A DNA stretch of 64,000 nt from Dromiciops gliroides (GCF_019393635.1 NC_057863.1:644091306-644155305), one strand, 5' to 3'; shown: positions 39,401 through 55,823, numbered from the stretch's first letter. The notes: a model not told the origin generated them from the letters alone. Numbers and translations are program-made.

Positions 39401-42400
39401 GATGTGCAGGACACTGGCACGTGTCATCACACAGCTCTGCTATGTCACTCTGTCTCTGTCTCTCTCCTCCATCGCAGACCCCGATACTATCGTTTTATAG
39501 ATGAGAACACTGAGGCTCCCAGAAGTCCCAGGTGCCCCATCTCCCAGTCCTGGCTTCTTTTGGCCTCTGTCCATTAGTCCTTCTGGCAATAGCACACCCT
39601 GATGACATGTCAGGGACATCACCCATTTATTTCCCCACCCCTCCTGCATCCCATCAAACTGCTACTTAAGCAGGCACGGGCAGGGCTTCACCCTTCAACC
39701 TCATGCTCCCGTCCCAGTCCCCAGAATGGGAGTTTGGGGTTTGTGTTTTGGGGGGAACATGGTTTTCTTTCAGCATCGCTCCCTGTATTCATTCCCAAGC
39801 TCCTTTTAGCCTCCTCTTTCCCTGTGTCGTCTTCGAGTCCCCCTCCTTGTCTCCCTCTATCCCTCATCTCTTGTCTCTGCCTTCTCGTCTACCTCCTTGT
39901 TTTGTCTTTCTGTTCCTCCCCGTCTCTTTCTCCCTGTCCTTGGCCTCTTCTCTCATGGTCCTTATTGAAAAGGGCTGGTCTGACTGGAGAGAGGATCCCT
40001 GTGAGTGGCTGGGCTAGGGTGTCTTCTCTCTGGTACTTTTGTCAGTGACCTCTTCCCGGCTTTGTCTGTGGAGCTGTCCCTGGAGTGGGGAGGGGAGCTC
40101 TTCCCCCACCATCTCCCCTTTCCCCTATTTAAATGCCATTCTGCTCTCTCTCTATCAGAACATGTCCTGGAGGAAGCTGAAGACGGCTGTGCACTGTGCA
40201 CCCTTTGTTGTGTCTTTCAGAAAGCACTATCCCTGGGTCCAGCTCTCAGGACACAAGGGTATGGGCTGGGATTGGGCATGGGAGGCATGGAGCTGCTGTG
40301 GCCCCAACCGGTGACTGTCCCTTCTCCACCCTAGAAAGGGAAACTGAGGCAGAGAATAGCAGTGAGGTGGCTGTGAGTCCAGGCTGCCAGGATCCCCAAG
40401 CTCTAGGTCTGGGGTGGGGAGGAAGGTGGGGTCTCTGCCCCAGTTCTGGCCCTTTTAGAGTTGCTGCTTTGCTTTTAGGGAACTTCCAGGCTGGGGAGGA
40501 TGGGCGCATCCTGAAAAGATTCTGTGAGAGCGAACGGCAGAGCCTGGAACAGCTGATGGGCGACACTCTCCGTCCATTTGTGCCTACCTATTATGGGGTG
40601 GTGGAGCAGGATGGAGAAGCCTTTAACCAGATGGAGGACCTGCTGGCTGACTTTAGCACACCTTCCATCATGGACTGCAAGATGGGCAGTAGGTGGGCTC
40701 TGGGAGCATCCACAGGACTGCTGGGTGGGCTCTGGGAGCATCCACAGGGCCGCTGGGTGAACATATCACCCAGTCATCCCAGGAGGGCAGGTACAGGGTA
40801 GCTCTGGGAAAATGGCTTGTGGGCAATAAGTAGGCAAAGGAAAATTCTAGGGGGGGAGGTCTCTGGGGAACAGTAGGGGCATTGGAGGGGACATGGACTC
40901 TCTTCTTGGGACTCTGTGGGATCTGAGGAACGTGAGGAGCTTTGGGGCAGTTGTGTGAGGTGCCTAGCTTGATGTGGGCCTGAAACAACTGTGTGGCGTG
41001 GAGGGTGGCAGCCCCTGAAGCCCTCTCCCTGGCATCTTCTCCCAAGAACATACCTGGAGGAAGAGCTCGCAAAGGCCCGAGAGCGTCCCCGACCTCGGAG
41101 GGACATGTATGAAAAGATGGTGGCCGTGGACCCCAATGCTCCCACCCCAGAGGAGCACGCCCAGGGTGCCGTCACCAAGCCTCGCTACATGCAGTGGCGA
41201 GAAACAGTCAGCTCAACAGCCACGCTGGGCTTCCGAATTGAGGGCATCAAGGTGAGAGGGGGTGGGGCATGTGCCCACTGAGAGTGAAGGCTACAGGGAA
41301 GGCATGGGGGTGGGGCAGAGAACAGGGATGAGCCCGACTTGCCCTTCACTAAGAGCTTGCGGACAATCTCTTAACCTGAGTCAGGTTTCCAGACTGTAAG
41401 ATGATGGTTTATCCTTGCATTACCTAGCTCAAAAAACTTCAGTGTTAGAGAAATATGAGTAATTACATGTTTGAGGGGATGCTAAATGGGGGGGGGGGAG
41501 GCTTCCTTTTCTCTGACTTGAAGGGTACTTAATTTTTGTGTCTTAGATCCCTTCTCAGATTATTTTGTTTTGGTTTTTTGTGGGGCAATTGGGGTTAAGT
41601 GACTTGTCCAGGGTCACACCGCTGGTAAGTGTCAAGTGTCTGAGGCTGCATTTGAACTCAGGTACTCCTGAATCCAGGGCCGGTGCTTTATCCACTGCAC
41701 CACCTAGCTGCCCCCTCAGATTATTTTTAAAGGCATAAGATATATGAGATCACAAAAGAAATTAATGTTGACCCAGGTGTGAGGGCTGATGATGCCTGGA
41801 GGTGGGGTTATAGACACCAATGGTCCCCAACCCTGGGGTGGGTGGGGAACAGCCTTGGACCCTCGACACACCTCCTCCTCCTCCCTCAGAAAGCTGATGG
41901 CACCTGTAACACTAACTTCAAGAAGACACAGGGGACAGAGCAGGTCACCCGAGTCCTGGAAGACTTTGTGGATGGCGACCGGAGCCTCCTGGTGAGTAAA
42001 ATGTCATCTCCCTCCTTCCTTCCTGTCACCCACTATCTCACTGAATTTAGCCAGGTCCTAGTACATTTATGGGCCTGTTTCCTTATCCTAATGGGTTGAA
42101 CTCCGTGCTCTCTAGAGCCCTTTCCAATCCTAAAGTTCTGGTCCTGACCAGATGAGCTCAGAATCCTGGGGTCCCTTGGGCAGCTGGAGTGTGTCTGGGC
42201 ATCTTTAGAGCCAGACTTCCTGGGCTTGGGGGAGCAGGACAAGGAAGAATGAAGGCACCCCCCCCCCATTGTGAGAAGTTGACTATTTTCTCACCTTCAC
42301 AGAGGAAGTACGTGGAGCGCTTGGAAGAGCTTCGAAGGGCCTTGGAAAGCTCCCCCTTCTTCCGGACTCATGAGGTGAGCCTTGGACCCTCTTGGGGACT

Positions 42401-42864
42401 GGACTCTGGACCCAAGCTACACAGTAGTGGGGAAAGGGGCCCGAGTCACCCCCTGCCACGTACATATCATTTCTATGCTGTGGCCTCTGCTCCCTAACCT
42501 TCCCCCCCCCCCCAACATCTCTCAATTACCAATCACATTGCTCCTTTGGGATGGGAGGGTGCTGGCCTGCCCACTTGGATCTCTTGGGACCCTTTCAGCT
42601 TGGCCTCTTGTCTTGCTCCACGTCCCCTAACCTGGTCTTCTCATCACCTTTCTCCCCAAGGTGGTGGGCAGCTCACTGCTCTTTGTCCATGACCAGACAG
42701 GCCTGGCTAAGGTCTGGATGATCGATTTTGGCAAGACAGTCCCCCTGCCTGCACCCCAGACCCTCAGCCACCGACTGCCTTGGGAAGAAGGCAACCGTGA
42801 GGATGGCTACCTGTGGGGTCTGGACAATGTCATTCAACTTCTGGATAGCTTGGCTCGAAGCTGA
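36441..42864 (+). CDS. ITPKC: Inositol-trisphosphate 3-kinase C, 7 exons
   Basis: Phosphorylates inositol 1,4,5-trisphosphate to the 1,3,4,5-tetrakisphosphate, which ends IP3-driven calcium release (family knowledge). Coding exons: 36441-38753, 40159-40258, 40479-40692, 41047-41251, 41890-41991, 42303-42374, 42661-42864; 1069 aa with consistent phases. I chose the ATG at 36441 because MRRCPCR matches the human start; the frame is open further up to an ATG at 36192. Exon 1 codes 771 residues, about twice my recalled human exon, through tandem repeats. It ends in the conserved acidic [14 protein letters not shown] stretch. WRKLKTAV begins the calmodulin-binding region (near 775). The IPK-family motif [10 protein letters not shown] is at 866-875, SLLF at 1007-1010 and IDFGK at 1023-1027. 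The kinase half is well conserved. Confidence 0.96.
36540..36944 (+). repeat. ITPKC: 27-bp coding minisatellite in ITPKC exon 1
   Basis: Fifteen tandem units of nine codons (residues 34-168), of the form [27 protein letters not shown]. The first eleven are close copies and the last four decay. Units 4-5 and 7-8 pair up, hinting at an 81-bp higher-order step. Further weak repeats of the D-x-L-D/W-G-Q-L-D kind run on to about residue 560. The array leaves the opposite strand open as well (217 codons), which is a by-product. Confidence 0.9.
41567..41714 (-). mobile_element. tRNA-derived marsupial SINE in an ITPKC intron
   Basis: Minus-strand copy with a perfect 13-bp target duplication, CTCAGATTATTTT, at 41554-41566 and 41715-41727. 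Confidence 0.9.
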
Positions 42865-43965
42865 GCCTGGGACTCATGGGGCAGGACTGAATGGGGGGCT
42901 GGAGAGGAGCAGCCCCTGGCTCCCACCTTGGGGTTTTATTTATTTTAAGGTATTTAAGACAGAGACAGAGAGGGCAGAGCCAGAAGGGAGATGGGGGTGC
43001 TTGAAGCAGAAGGCCCCCCCCCGCCCATGACCCCCAGGCTGTGGGAGCACAAAGGCGGCAGGGGAGCTGGGTGGTGGGGGCATGATGGGCAGGGTGCATG
43101 AGATGCCAGAGCCCCACAACCGCATGCCTTATGGGCAGAGAAGGGTCTCTCTTAAAGGCCTCTGGCCTCAATACTAGAACCAGACAGCAAGGAGGCAGCG
43201 TCAGGACCAACGCAAACACTGTGATTTCGAGGCGTCATCTAACCTCCTTCCTACCTCTGGGGGTCAGCCCTCTGCCAGGGTTTGAAGGGGGATTGGGGTG
43301 GGGGGGATCCTTCTTTGTCCTATGCTCTTCCTACCAAAGACTTGTCCTTTCTGGATTGCAGTGGGAGGGAAGGAGGCCAAAGGGTGGAGATAACCAAGTG
43401 AGGCTCCTCCGGAAGGTTCTCTGCCCTTTCCCTGTAGCAGGAGAGGATGTGACCACCACTGCCTATAATGAGGTTCCCAGGCCTGGGTGGAGGCATGCTG
43501 GCAGTGTTCAGTGTCCACCCTGGGCCTCTCTGAGCACCCAAAGACGACTCCATCCACATGCCCTGAGGGTGATGGAGTTACCAGGAAGAACGCTCTGGCC
43601 CCTTCTGCAGTTTCCTGCTCCCCAAGGAGGAGTTGGGGAGGGGCCTGGATCCATCCAGTAACTTGAGGAAGCTTTTGGGAATGATCTAGTCTGTTTTCCA
43701 TCCAGAGAAACGGGAAGTGGCAGAGCTGAGGGTTTGAGGCCAGACCCCAACTCACCACTGCTGTCTTTTCATTGCACCAGCTGCACCCCAAGGGTTCTAG
43801 CCTTCATGAGCTCCCCTTCCTGGCCTTGGGGTGTGGGTGGAGAGAGAACAAGGGGTATGCTCTTCCTCCTTATTTATGGAGGGGGTGGGCTGATGCTGGA
43901 AGGGATGGGATGGAGCAGGGACCTCCCCACTCCCTTAAATAAAGCCCGGAGAGCTTGTTTTCCAC
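42865..43965 (+). other. ITPKC: ITPKC 3' UTR with poly(A) signal at 43938-43943
   Basis: About 1.1 kb from the stop codon to AATAAA at 43938-43943, followed by a T/GT-rich stretch (GAGTTCTGGTGTTTCTTTC). No SINE is seen in it. At 42935-42940 the opposite strand reads AATAAA, a possible end for ACTMAP transcripts. Confidence 0.8.
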
Positions 43966-44393
43966 AAGATTTGAGTTCTGGTGTTTCTTTCTGAGGGGGT
44001 CTCCAGGGAAGCCTGAAGGGGCAGGTGAAGAACAAGGCCAGCCAGATGGCCTTCTCACATTGGCATGGCCATTTTTGAGACCTTAGATCCCATTGCCACA
44101 GCATACCACAGCACACCACACCGTGCTAAGTCCCTGAGACAAATGACAGCCCAGAGATGCCAGGATGAAGACCCAGGCCTCTGGTCTCCATGTCCCGTGT
44201 TCCTCATTCCCCCGCCGCAGCTCTGGGCCCCTCATTTGGGCCTCCCGTCACCTCTGTGGAGGAAGCAGGACAGGTGATGGATGGAGAAGTTGAGGACCCC
44301 AACATCCCACAGATGAACACACAGCAAGCTGCATTGCAGCTGAGGCCCCTGGCCCCCAGGCAGGCTACAGCCCAGGGTGGGGAGGCCTGAAAG

Positions 44394-47300
44394 CTAGGGT
44401 CGGAGAAGCAGGCTTTGGCCGCAGAGACCCGCGTGTACCCCTCCAGGAGGCACCACGTAGACCTTGCCGTCTGTGGTCCTGACCGGGGCCAGGTCCGTCA
44501 GCTGTAGATTGCTCTCACAAAGCTGTCCGTAATCCCAGAGCTGATAATGCCAACTCTTGCCCTGCTTTGAGAGGAGGTAGAGGGCCTCAGGAGGGTCTTC
44601 GGGGAGGCGAGGGGGCTTGCCGGATGCTGGGTAGAACAGGCCCTTCAGCTCTGAGTCCTCCTCGTACTCTGGGCTCAGTGTGGGACCAGGAACCCCTAGC
44701 AAGACACCTGTGGGGGGGGGGGGGGAAATGACTGCTTTAATCCCCGGCAGCTGGTGGGGCCCTGGAGTCAGCCAGAGCTCAGGGGCAGCCTCGGCCATTT
44801 CCTACCTGTGGGAGCCTGTCGCTTCCCTCCTGTCTGCCTGTTTCCCCAGCTCCCAGGACCAAATGATAGAATGCTTGTCAACACTTGGCACGGTAGGGGC
44901 TATGTGTATGTTACTTAGGATTACTGTGCTCAAGGCTCTAGCTCAAGGCCCTTTCCCAGGAAATGGGAGGTATAGTCCTGCCCCAATACTGAGGGGGGAA
45001 ATCCTGAGCCCAGGCCGGGCCTCTTGGTGCCCAGCACCAGGCCTCTGGCACAGCAGGGCCCGGGCAAAGGTGTCTGCAGCCCTGTCCCACCCCCACTGAG
45101 TAACTGGGCTTTGTGCTGAGGCCCAAGTCTGGGTGACCTCCCCGCAACCTGACCCAGAGATACCTGCACCCACTGCCCAGTGGGCCTTGTGCCCCCTCTT
45201 CTTACAGGGCTCATGGTTGTAGTCCTCATCGTAGCTGGGCAGGGCAGTCAAGGCCAAAGCTTGGAGGAAAAGAGAGCCAAATCCCTCTCTTGGTCCACCC
45301 TACCCGACCCCAAAGGGCATGTCACAGCCCTGGCACATAGAGGATACGGCACCAGCAGGGGCCAGCCTGCGATGAGGTGCTGGAGGACGTGGCATCGATT
45401 GGGCTCAGCCAGGCCCCCAGAGAGCAGCTGTACACGGCACCCAAAGACCTCCTCGGCCAGCCTGGCCATGTCAGCCGCTGCTGCCAAGAGGGGGAAGAGG
45501 TCAGTGACAGGCAGAAGCAGCACTCCCCCCGGGATCACGGCCGCCAGCCTTGGGTCGCCTCCTCTGCCTTCCCTGACCTGAGAACATCTCTCCTTGAGCC
45601 GTGTACCCTCTCTCCAGAGCCACGGCCACAATCCTTTCCAAGGGGACGTCCTCCGGGAGGGCCAGCAGTGAACCCGCCATCCACAGTGCCACCAGCCCGC
45701 ACCTGGGAGGAGATGGAGGGTCAATTACCGTTAGCCAAGTCCCTGGGCATGTGCCCAGGCCACAGGGGAATCGGGAAGGCCAGCCAAGGATGGGAAGAGG
45801 AGCCAACACCACACATATAAGGCAGGAGGCAAGAATCCTTGTGGTTGAGGATGGGCCCAAAGGCCTTCTTGAAAATGGGGAGAGGGAGGGGGCAGCTAGG
45901 TGGTGCAGTGGTAAAGCAGGGACCCTGGATTCAGGAGGACCTGAGTTCAAATCCGACCTCAGACACTTGACACTAGCTGTGTGACCCTGGGCAAGTCACT
46001 TAACCCTCATTGCCCTGCCCTCCCCCCCACAAAAAAAGAAAAAGAAAGTGGGGAGAGGGTCCAGAGAGGGCTGGCCGGATGGAGGGGCTGCCTGAGCTGG
46101 GGTGGGGGACCAGACCAGACCCTCATCCAGGGGCTTCCTGTCTCTCTTCTCTGGGGCCTGGGCTCCCTCCCCCAGGGAGCATGCTCACTGCAGGCTCTCC
46201 TCTTACTCTGCTCAGGGGCACCAGCACTAACATGAGTCAGCGAGGAAGAGAGTTCCCATCAGGACCCCTCACTGAGGAGCCTGGAGCGGGACAGGACCTT
46301 TCTGGATTTAACGCCGGATGGAGAAACTGAGGGACTGAGCCAGGATTCAGAAGGCCACATGGATCTGTCCATGGGGCCTGCTGGGCACCAGAAGCCCCAG
46401 GCACCTGGATTTGGATCTGGCTGTGGGCCTCTCTCAGCTACAACACAGGGCGAATGCTACCATGGCCAGGCTCATCCCAGGGATGCCCGAAGGACTGAAG
46501 TCATTGGATCCTCGAGGGCATCTGGTCTCCCAGAGAGGAAGACTGAGGCCCAGGGCAGGGTTGGTCAAAGACAGGCTCTGGGAATCCCAGTTCAGGGCCC
46601 TCCCCTCTAGCTCCTGCCGAGGCACCTGTGGACTCCTGGTTCTCCTCCCCATTTACCACAACCCATCTTGGTGCACGGACTTGCCATCAAGGGTCCCCCC
46701 TCCCAGCACCATCCCAATAGGGAGGGGGCCAGGGCTACCTACTGAGGCCCTTCTTGGATGAGGGAGGGCACGTCTGAACAGAAGAGAAGCCACTTCAGAT
46801 CGCTCCTGAAACTGGAGGAAGACACGTCATTGTCCAGAGTCCTTCAGAAGCGGGTTCCAGGCAGGGTTCCAGGCGAGATGACCAGCCCACACCGCTGCTA
46901 GTCATGAATCTCCTTCCCTTCTCTACATCTCCTCTCACTCTCCCCATCCACACGGGTGGGGCTCAGTGGTCTCCAGTGACCTTCCCTGCTCATGTTTTAG
47001 GTATTTTGAAAATGAGGCAGAGAGATGCAGGAAGAGGGCCAAGGTGGTCAGCTCTAGCCCCTGAGAAGAGGCCAGGCCCCGACCAACAGCCCTGCCAGCT
47101 CAAAGGGGTGGGGGAGGGTCCCAATACTATTTTCCTCACTTCACGGTAACTGACACTGGAAGCACCTACTGTGTGCCAGGCACCGTGGGCCACCCTCACA
47201 ACAGCCCTGGCAGGCGGGTGCTGTTGTCAGACCAGGAAATTGAGGCAAACAGGGTGAAGTGACTGGCCCGGAGTCACGCAGTCAGTAAGGGTCTGAGGCT

Positions 47301-47987
47301 GAATTTGCACTCAGGCCTTTCAGACTCCGGGCTCTGTGGCACCAATCTGCCAGGCAGAGGCAGGAGCAGGTGACTGGCCCAGTGCAGTCTCCTTGCAGAA
47401 CCGGGAGGGGCCGGGGTTCCTGGCCTGGGGTTCCCGGCTCGGCCTCTTCACTGCTGTGTGAAGGCTAAGGGTGAATGGCTGCAGAGTATGGGGACAAGGG
47501 GAGCCAGGGTCCTGGGTCCTGCCTGGCTGTTGTGACCCCGGAGTTGGGTTAAATGGTCTGCGAGGGCCGTGACCCTACTGATCTGAACCGCTAAAGGCTG
47601 TAAGGGCAGACGAGCCCCCCCCCCCTTTTGGGAAACCGATCAAACCTACAACCCCCCTCCCCCGTCCCGCCCCCCCACTCCCAAGAAGACAAAGGGGGAA
47701 GGGCCCCTCCAGGGTGGGGCCCATGCCCCTCCAGGAGGGGACAGGGCAGCGGGCGTCCTGGGGCCCAGGGCCCGGGCCCGGGCAGCGGCGCCCTACCAGT
47801 CCTTGCGGAGCTTCAAGAGCCGCTTGACGTCCTCCCGGGCCCCCGGCCCCGGGCCCGCGCGGGCCAGGGCTTCCTGCAGGAGGCGGCTCTTCTCCAGGCC
47901 AAAGACGAGGGGGGGAGCGGCAGGGGGGGCGGGGGGAGGTGGGGGGGGAGGCAGAAGAGGGGGGGAGGGGCACCCCAGAGCAGTCAT
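44394..47987 (-). CDS. ACTMAP: Actin maturation protease (C19orf54), 6 coding exons
   Basis: Cysteine protease shown in human to trim the acetylated first residue of nascent actin (established knowledge for C19orf54/ACTMAP). Coding exons in transcript order: 47987-47797, 46805-46743, 45702-45578, 45480-45348, 45234-45164, 44707-44394; phases agree, 298 aa. Human is about 351 aa; the difference lies mostly in a shorter proline-rich N-terminus (PPPPPPPAPP), which could bind profilin-like partners (inference). GPQCGLVALWMAG (Cys 86) and KAHWAV (His 189) are the likely catalytic residues. LLSKQGKSWHYQLWDY and the end VHAGLCGQSLLLRP match human. At the exon 1-2 join the protein reads KDWSDLKW where human has KDRFRGDLRW. 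The start codon is the first in-frame Met that I can support; no Met-containing upstream extension was seen. Confidence 0.93.
45890..46048 (+). mobile_element. tRNA-derived marsupial SINE in an ACTMAP intron
   Basis: Plus-strand copy with a few internal losses. TGGGGAGAGGG occurs on both sides and may be the target duplication. Confidence 0.8.
47150..47350 (-). mobile_element. MIR/CORE-SINE, minus strand
   Basis: Begins with GCACCTACTGTGTGCCAGGC and continues through GGAAATTGAGGCAAACAGGG and CTGAGGCTGAATTTGCACTC, in the large ACTMAP intron 1. Confidence 0.65.
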
Positions 47988-47999
47988 TCTAGAGGCCGG

Positions 48000-48900
48000 G
48001 GCCTTGAAGGGGGCGTCCAGGGTCTTCGGCAGACTTTGGAGGGGGGGGGTTAGAAGGAATAGGCTGGAGAGGAGGAGGGGGGAGGGGAAGGTCAGAAGAG
48101 AATTTGGGGAGAAAGCAGCTAAGAGGCTGAGAGCCCTGGGAGGGAATTTCAGGGGTGAAAACGGGATGGGAGGTGTGGGAGTGTGGGGAAAAAAGGCCCT
48201 AGAAGTGGGAATTTTAGGCCCAGATTAGGTCCAAGGGAAGGTGACTTTGGAGCAAAAGAATCCAAGTCTGGGGACCGTGAGAACTAGGGATAGCCTCTGG
48301 AGTAACAGGAGGTCAGAGGGCAAAGGTCAAGTCGCGGCTAGTCAATATGGCAGTAAAGGTCAGGGGTCGGGAAAGGAAATGGGCTCAAGAGCCGAGGTCC
48401 AAAAGGCAGGACTGCAGGGGATAGGGCGGAAAAAGGCTAGCGAGGTTGAAGTTTCTACGTTCCCGCCCACGCCCACGCCCCAATGCCACCACCTTCCCAA
48501 AATGGCGGCCGCCGCAGAATCACATGACATACCCCCTCGCCCTTTTCCCCATTAGCGTCTATCCCCGCCCCGAATGAGACCACATGATATACTAGCTGCG
48601 TAACGGGTCACGCGCTCCATTCTAGGACGAAAGGGAAAACGAGACTGAGACCTTCCCCTTCTCTTCCCATCCATTCCAAGACGAGGCGGGAGTCAAAGAC
48701 GCATTTTTATTGGTGGAAATTGCGTAGGTCGGGCGGGGCTATCTCTGGTTGGCTAGACGTCAAATCATCCCGCGTCTGGATTGGTTCTCCTAACGACAGG
48801 GGCGGGGCCGAACGCTGCTGAGCCCCCGCGGAGGAGGGACCCGCCAGAGAGCCGCCGGCAGAACTCGCGGACGCACGCCATTAGTAAGTATTCCCTGCGG
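48000..48900. promoter_or_regulatory. Bidirectional ACTMAP-SNRPA promoter
   Basis: The two genes are head to head, with about 0.9 kb between the ACTMAP start codon (47987) and the SNRPA exon-1 donor (48883). The interval has a strong YY1-type site (AAAATGGCGGCCGCC, 48499-48513), two CACATGA E-box-like sites, an ACGTCA half-CRE near 48759, and inverted and direct CCAAT boxes (TTGGCTAG, GATTGGTTC). No TATA box is seen. Confidence 0.65.
48790..48883 (+). other. SNRPA: Probable non-coding first exon of SNRPA
   Basis: A GC-rich stretch ending in a perfect donor (A|GTAAGT, exon end 48883). It would splice to the acceptor at 51947, twenty bases upstream of the SNRPA start codon. The left edge is estimated. 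Confidence 0.55.
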
Positions 48901-49564
48901 GCGACCGTCACCGGGCCTGGGCGGGTGCCGCGCACGGCTCGGGACACTCTGCTACCCCGCAACTCTGGCCTCTTGCCCGGTCTCCGGTACTCGGAGCCCC
49001 TCTAAACGATCCCACTCCTAATTCAGCTCCTTTTCCCTACTGGCCCCCCACATACGGGTTCTGCCTCCCTCCCCCCCCCCGGAGGGGCGGGGCTACACGA
49101 TCATCCACCAATGGCGGCGCGCTGGGCCCGGCCTCGGACACGCGGCCGGGAGCGCGTGCAGAGCCGCGAGAGGCCAGCCCTTGGCCTTGGCCTTACCGGG
49201 GATCTTCCCTCCTTCCACAGAGGCATCCTCCGCCCTTCCTTCGGCCTGCTGCCGAGCTCCGTGGCGGCCCCGGGAAAGTTGCTGCTCCTGGATCAGCCAC
49301 CCGTGAGCAAGCGTCGTGGTGCGGTGGCCCGAGCCCTGGATTGGACCTAGAGCCAACAGCGCGGACCCTTCCCTGCCTAACGCGTGAATTGGGCAAGTTG
49401 CTAAACCCCGGACTTTGGTTACGCCCCCCCACCCCCACCCCCAGGCTTCCCTGTTAGAGCATAAGCTCCCCAAGGGCAGGGTTGGCTTTTTGCCCCAGTG
49501 CCAGGTGCACCCTTTATAAATAAAGCACTTTATCTGTGCTTCTTGAGTTGGCGGGTTCCCAGCA

Positions 49565-51040
49565 CATGGAATAGTGGGTCACAGTGTAGGGCTTGAGAGT
49601 CAAGAAGATCTGCATTCAAATCCTGCCCTGGATGTTTCCTAGCAGTGTAAACCTGGGCCGGTCATTTAACTTCTCTTTAGGCTTCACTCATCTAAATGAA
49701 GAGCCCCAGATTGTTTTAAGTTGGACTTTTTTTTTAATCTTCTGTGTTCTTTGTCTGGGCTCCCTTAGAAGACTTACTCCTGTCCAGGCTCAGCGTTCTC
49801 TGCCCACCAGTTCCTCTTCTGGAATGCTTTTCCTCCCTGTGGTCTCCTTAGAGGTGCCCTCTTCTGGCATTTGCCATTCTGACCATTTCTTAGTCTTACT
49901 TTGCTTTTGTGGTCGTTGCCTACAAATGACCTGTGACTGTTCTCCGTTCCACATATCCAGCCCGCACCTTCCTAGCAGGCTCCACTGTGCATTCCCCCTG
50001 CTTCTTGGATATGTCTCTCCTCCTCGTGGCCAAGTCACTCTCCAGAACGGACGGTGTTCTCTTTCCTCCCTAAAGTCATCGTTCTGCTTTAGTTTTACAA
50101 AGGCTCCTGTCATCTGTCCAGTCATAGTCTAGGGTCGACCCCCTTGGAGTCGTCTTCAGCTCTTCAACCCCCTGTGTGAGATGTAAAGCCCTGGCCACTG
50201 TCCCTCCACGGCATGTGCCACGGACTTCTCTCCTGTTGGCCCAAAGGGCTTCCACCAGCCTTCAGACCACTGGCCTGGGTTGTTGTAATAGCCTCTACCT
50301 TTGGGCTGTTTCCTGGGAGATGCCATCCCATCTCCTCCTCTTTGCCTTTGCCCCATGCTGCCAGTACACTCCCTCCTTTGCTCCACCTCCTGGGCTCCTG
50401 AGTGCCCTTCCAGGCTCAGCTCTGGTGCTGTTGGACCCTCTGGTGAATCCTACACATGTAGCCTCCTCTACAGTTGTTCATGCCCCTCTTCATCTTGCCT
50501 GGAATGTGTTTTTCTTGGCCTTTGCTTGTGCTGGTTCTCTGTCCTGTTACTCCACTGGGAGTTCTTTGAGAGTAGGGACCATTTGAACTGGGCCTGAACC
50601 ACTGGCTGGGGAAAGAAGATTGGGAGATGCTTGGCCTGGGGCCCTCTTGGAGGGCCTAGAATGCCCACTGAAGGCATTTGACCTCTCCAGTAGGCAACAA
50701 GGAATTATTAAGGTTTTTGAGTGTTGGTGTGACATGGTGTCATTGAAAGAACCCTAGACTTGGAGTCGCCCTCCGGCTTTGAATCTTTGGGGGTGGGGGG
50801 CAGTGGGAGTCAAATCTGGATTGAATTGTCCAGGTGCGCATGGCTAGTAAGTGTCTGAGGCTGGATTTGAATTTACTGACTCCAGGGCTGCCTGGCCTCT
50901 AGCCTCAAATGTCAATGAGCCGTGTGACTCTGGAGCGTCTGTTCTCTCCTCTTGTGTTTGTTTCCTCATCTGAAGAATGGCTGCAATGGGGTTCCTCCTT
51001 ACCTCACAGGTTGTTGGGATGATGGATGTGGTGAAAGCAC
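49565..51040. other. SNRPA intron 1 with old repeats
   Basis: Holds plus-strand MIR copies near 49565-49700 and 50745-51030. Between them (about 49750-50590) is T/C-rich diverged DNA whose end, GGGAGTTCTTTGAGAGTAGG, faintly resembles an L2 tail. Open frames of up to 179 codons here show no domain. Confidence 0.5.
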
Positions 51041-51292
51041 TCCCTTGTGACAAAAGAGCTTCCTGTTTGGTTTGGCCTCTGGGTTTGTGCAGATCTGTTC
51101 AGATCCGCAGCTCATCTGTAACTTACAGTTGCACTTGGTGGAGTCACTGAGCTCTTGTGACCTGCCAAGGGCCCCCCAGGCGACATGTGTCTGAGGCAGG
51201 TGACCTGACTGGCTTGTAGTTCCTCTAGTCTTTCTCACCCAGGAGAGGCTTGGCCATGACATCCCCATGGCTCTTGGTGCCCCTTGCAGTGT

Positions 51293-51452
51293 TTTTTGTT
51301 TGTTTGTTTTTTGCGGGGCAATTGGGGTTACATGACTTGCCCAGGGTCACACAGCTAGTAAGTGTTAAGTGTCTGAGTCTGGATTTGAACTCAGGTCCTC
51401 CTGAATCCAGGGCCGGTGCTTTATCCACTGCGCCACCTAGCTGCCGCCCCAT
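51293..51452 (-). mobile_element. tRNA-derived marsupial SINE in SNRPA intron 1
   Basis: Minus-strand full-length copy flanked by CCCCTTGCAGTGTT on both sides. Confidence 0.85.
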
Positions 51453-51924
51453 CCCCTTGCAGTGTTAATGATTTTTCTACCTCCTTCCAACAAGCATTTA
51501 TTGAATTGAACTGAGAGGCTGCTTTGTGGGGGGCCATGCATGAGATGTTGGGGATCCCATTCAATTCAGAAAGCATTTCCTTGGTGCTCCCTATGAGTGA
51601 GGTCCATCCCTTCCTGGAACCCAGGAGGGTGTCTGTGATTGGGTTGGTAGGGTCTCTGCCTTCTTCCTCCTGGTGCCTTGGCCTCTGGGATGTTCAAGGG
51701 AGATGGGTTGGGAGGGGAAGAGGACACAGACTTTCTCTGCTTCGGTGCAGGATCACTGGCTAAGAAGTTGTGGGGAGGCAGATTGTGGCCAGTTATGAAT
51801 AGCCTCTTCTAAATGCTCAGAAGTGTCCCAGAGCCTTGTGGGTGCCTCATGAGGTCACCGGTTTGCTGTGTCTTTGGGGATTCTGTAGGAGGGAGTGGCC
51901 CAAGGAGGCCTCCAGCCTGTGTAA

Positions 51925-55823
<3,899 letters not shown>

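Noticed and set aside
49593-50132. 179-codon open frame in SNRPA intron 1
   Set aside because: Starts inside a MIR copy, has no domain, and the T/C-rich DNA around it explains the hydrophobic composition.
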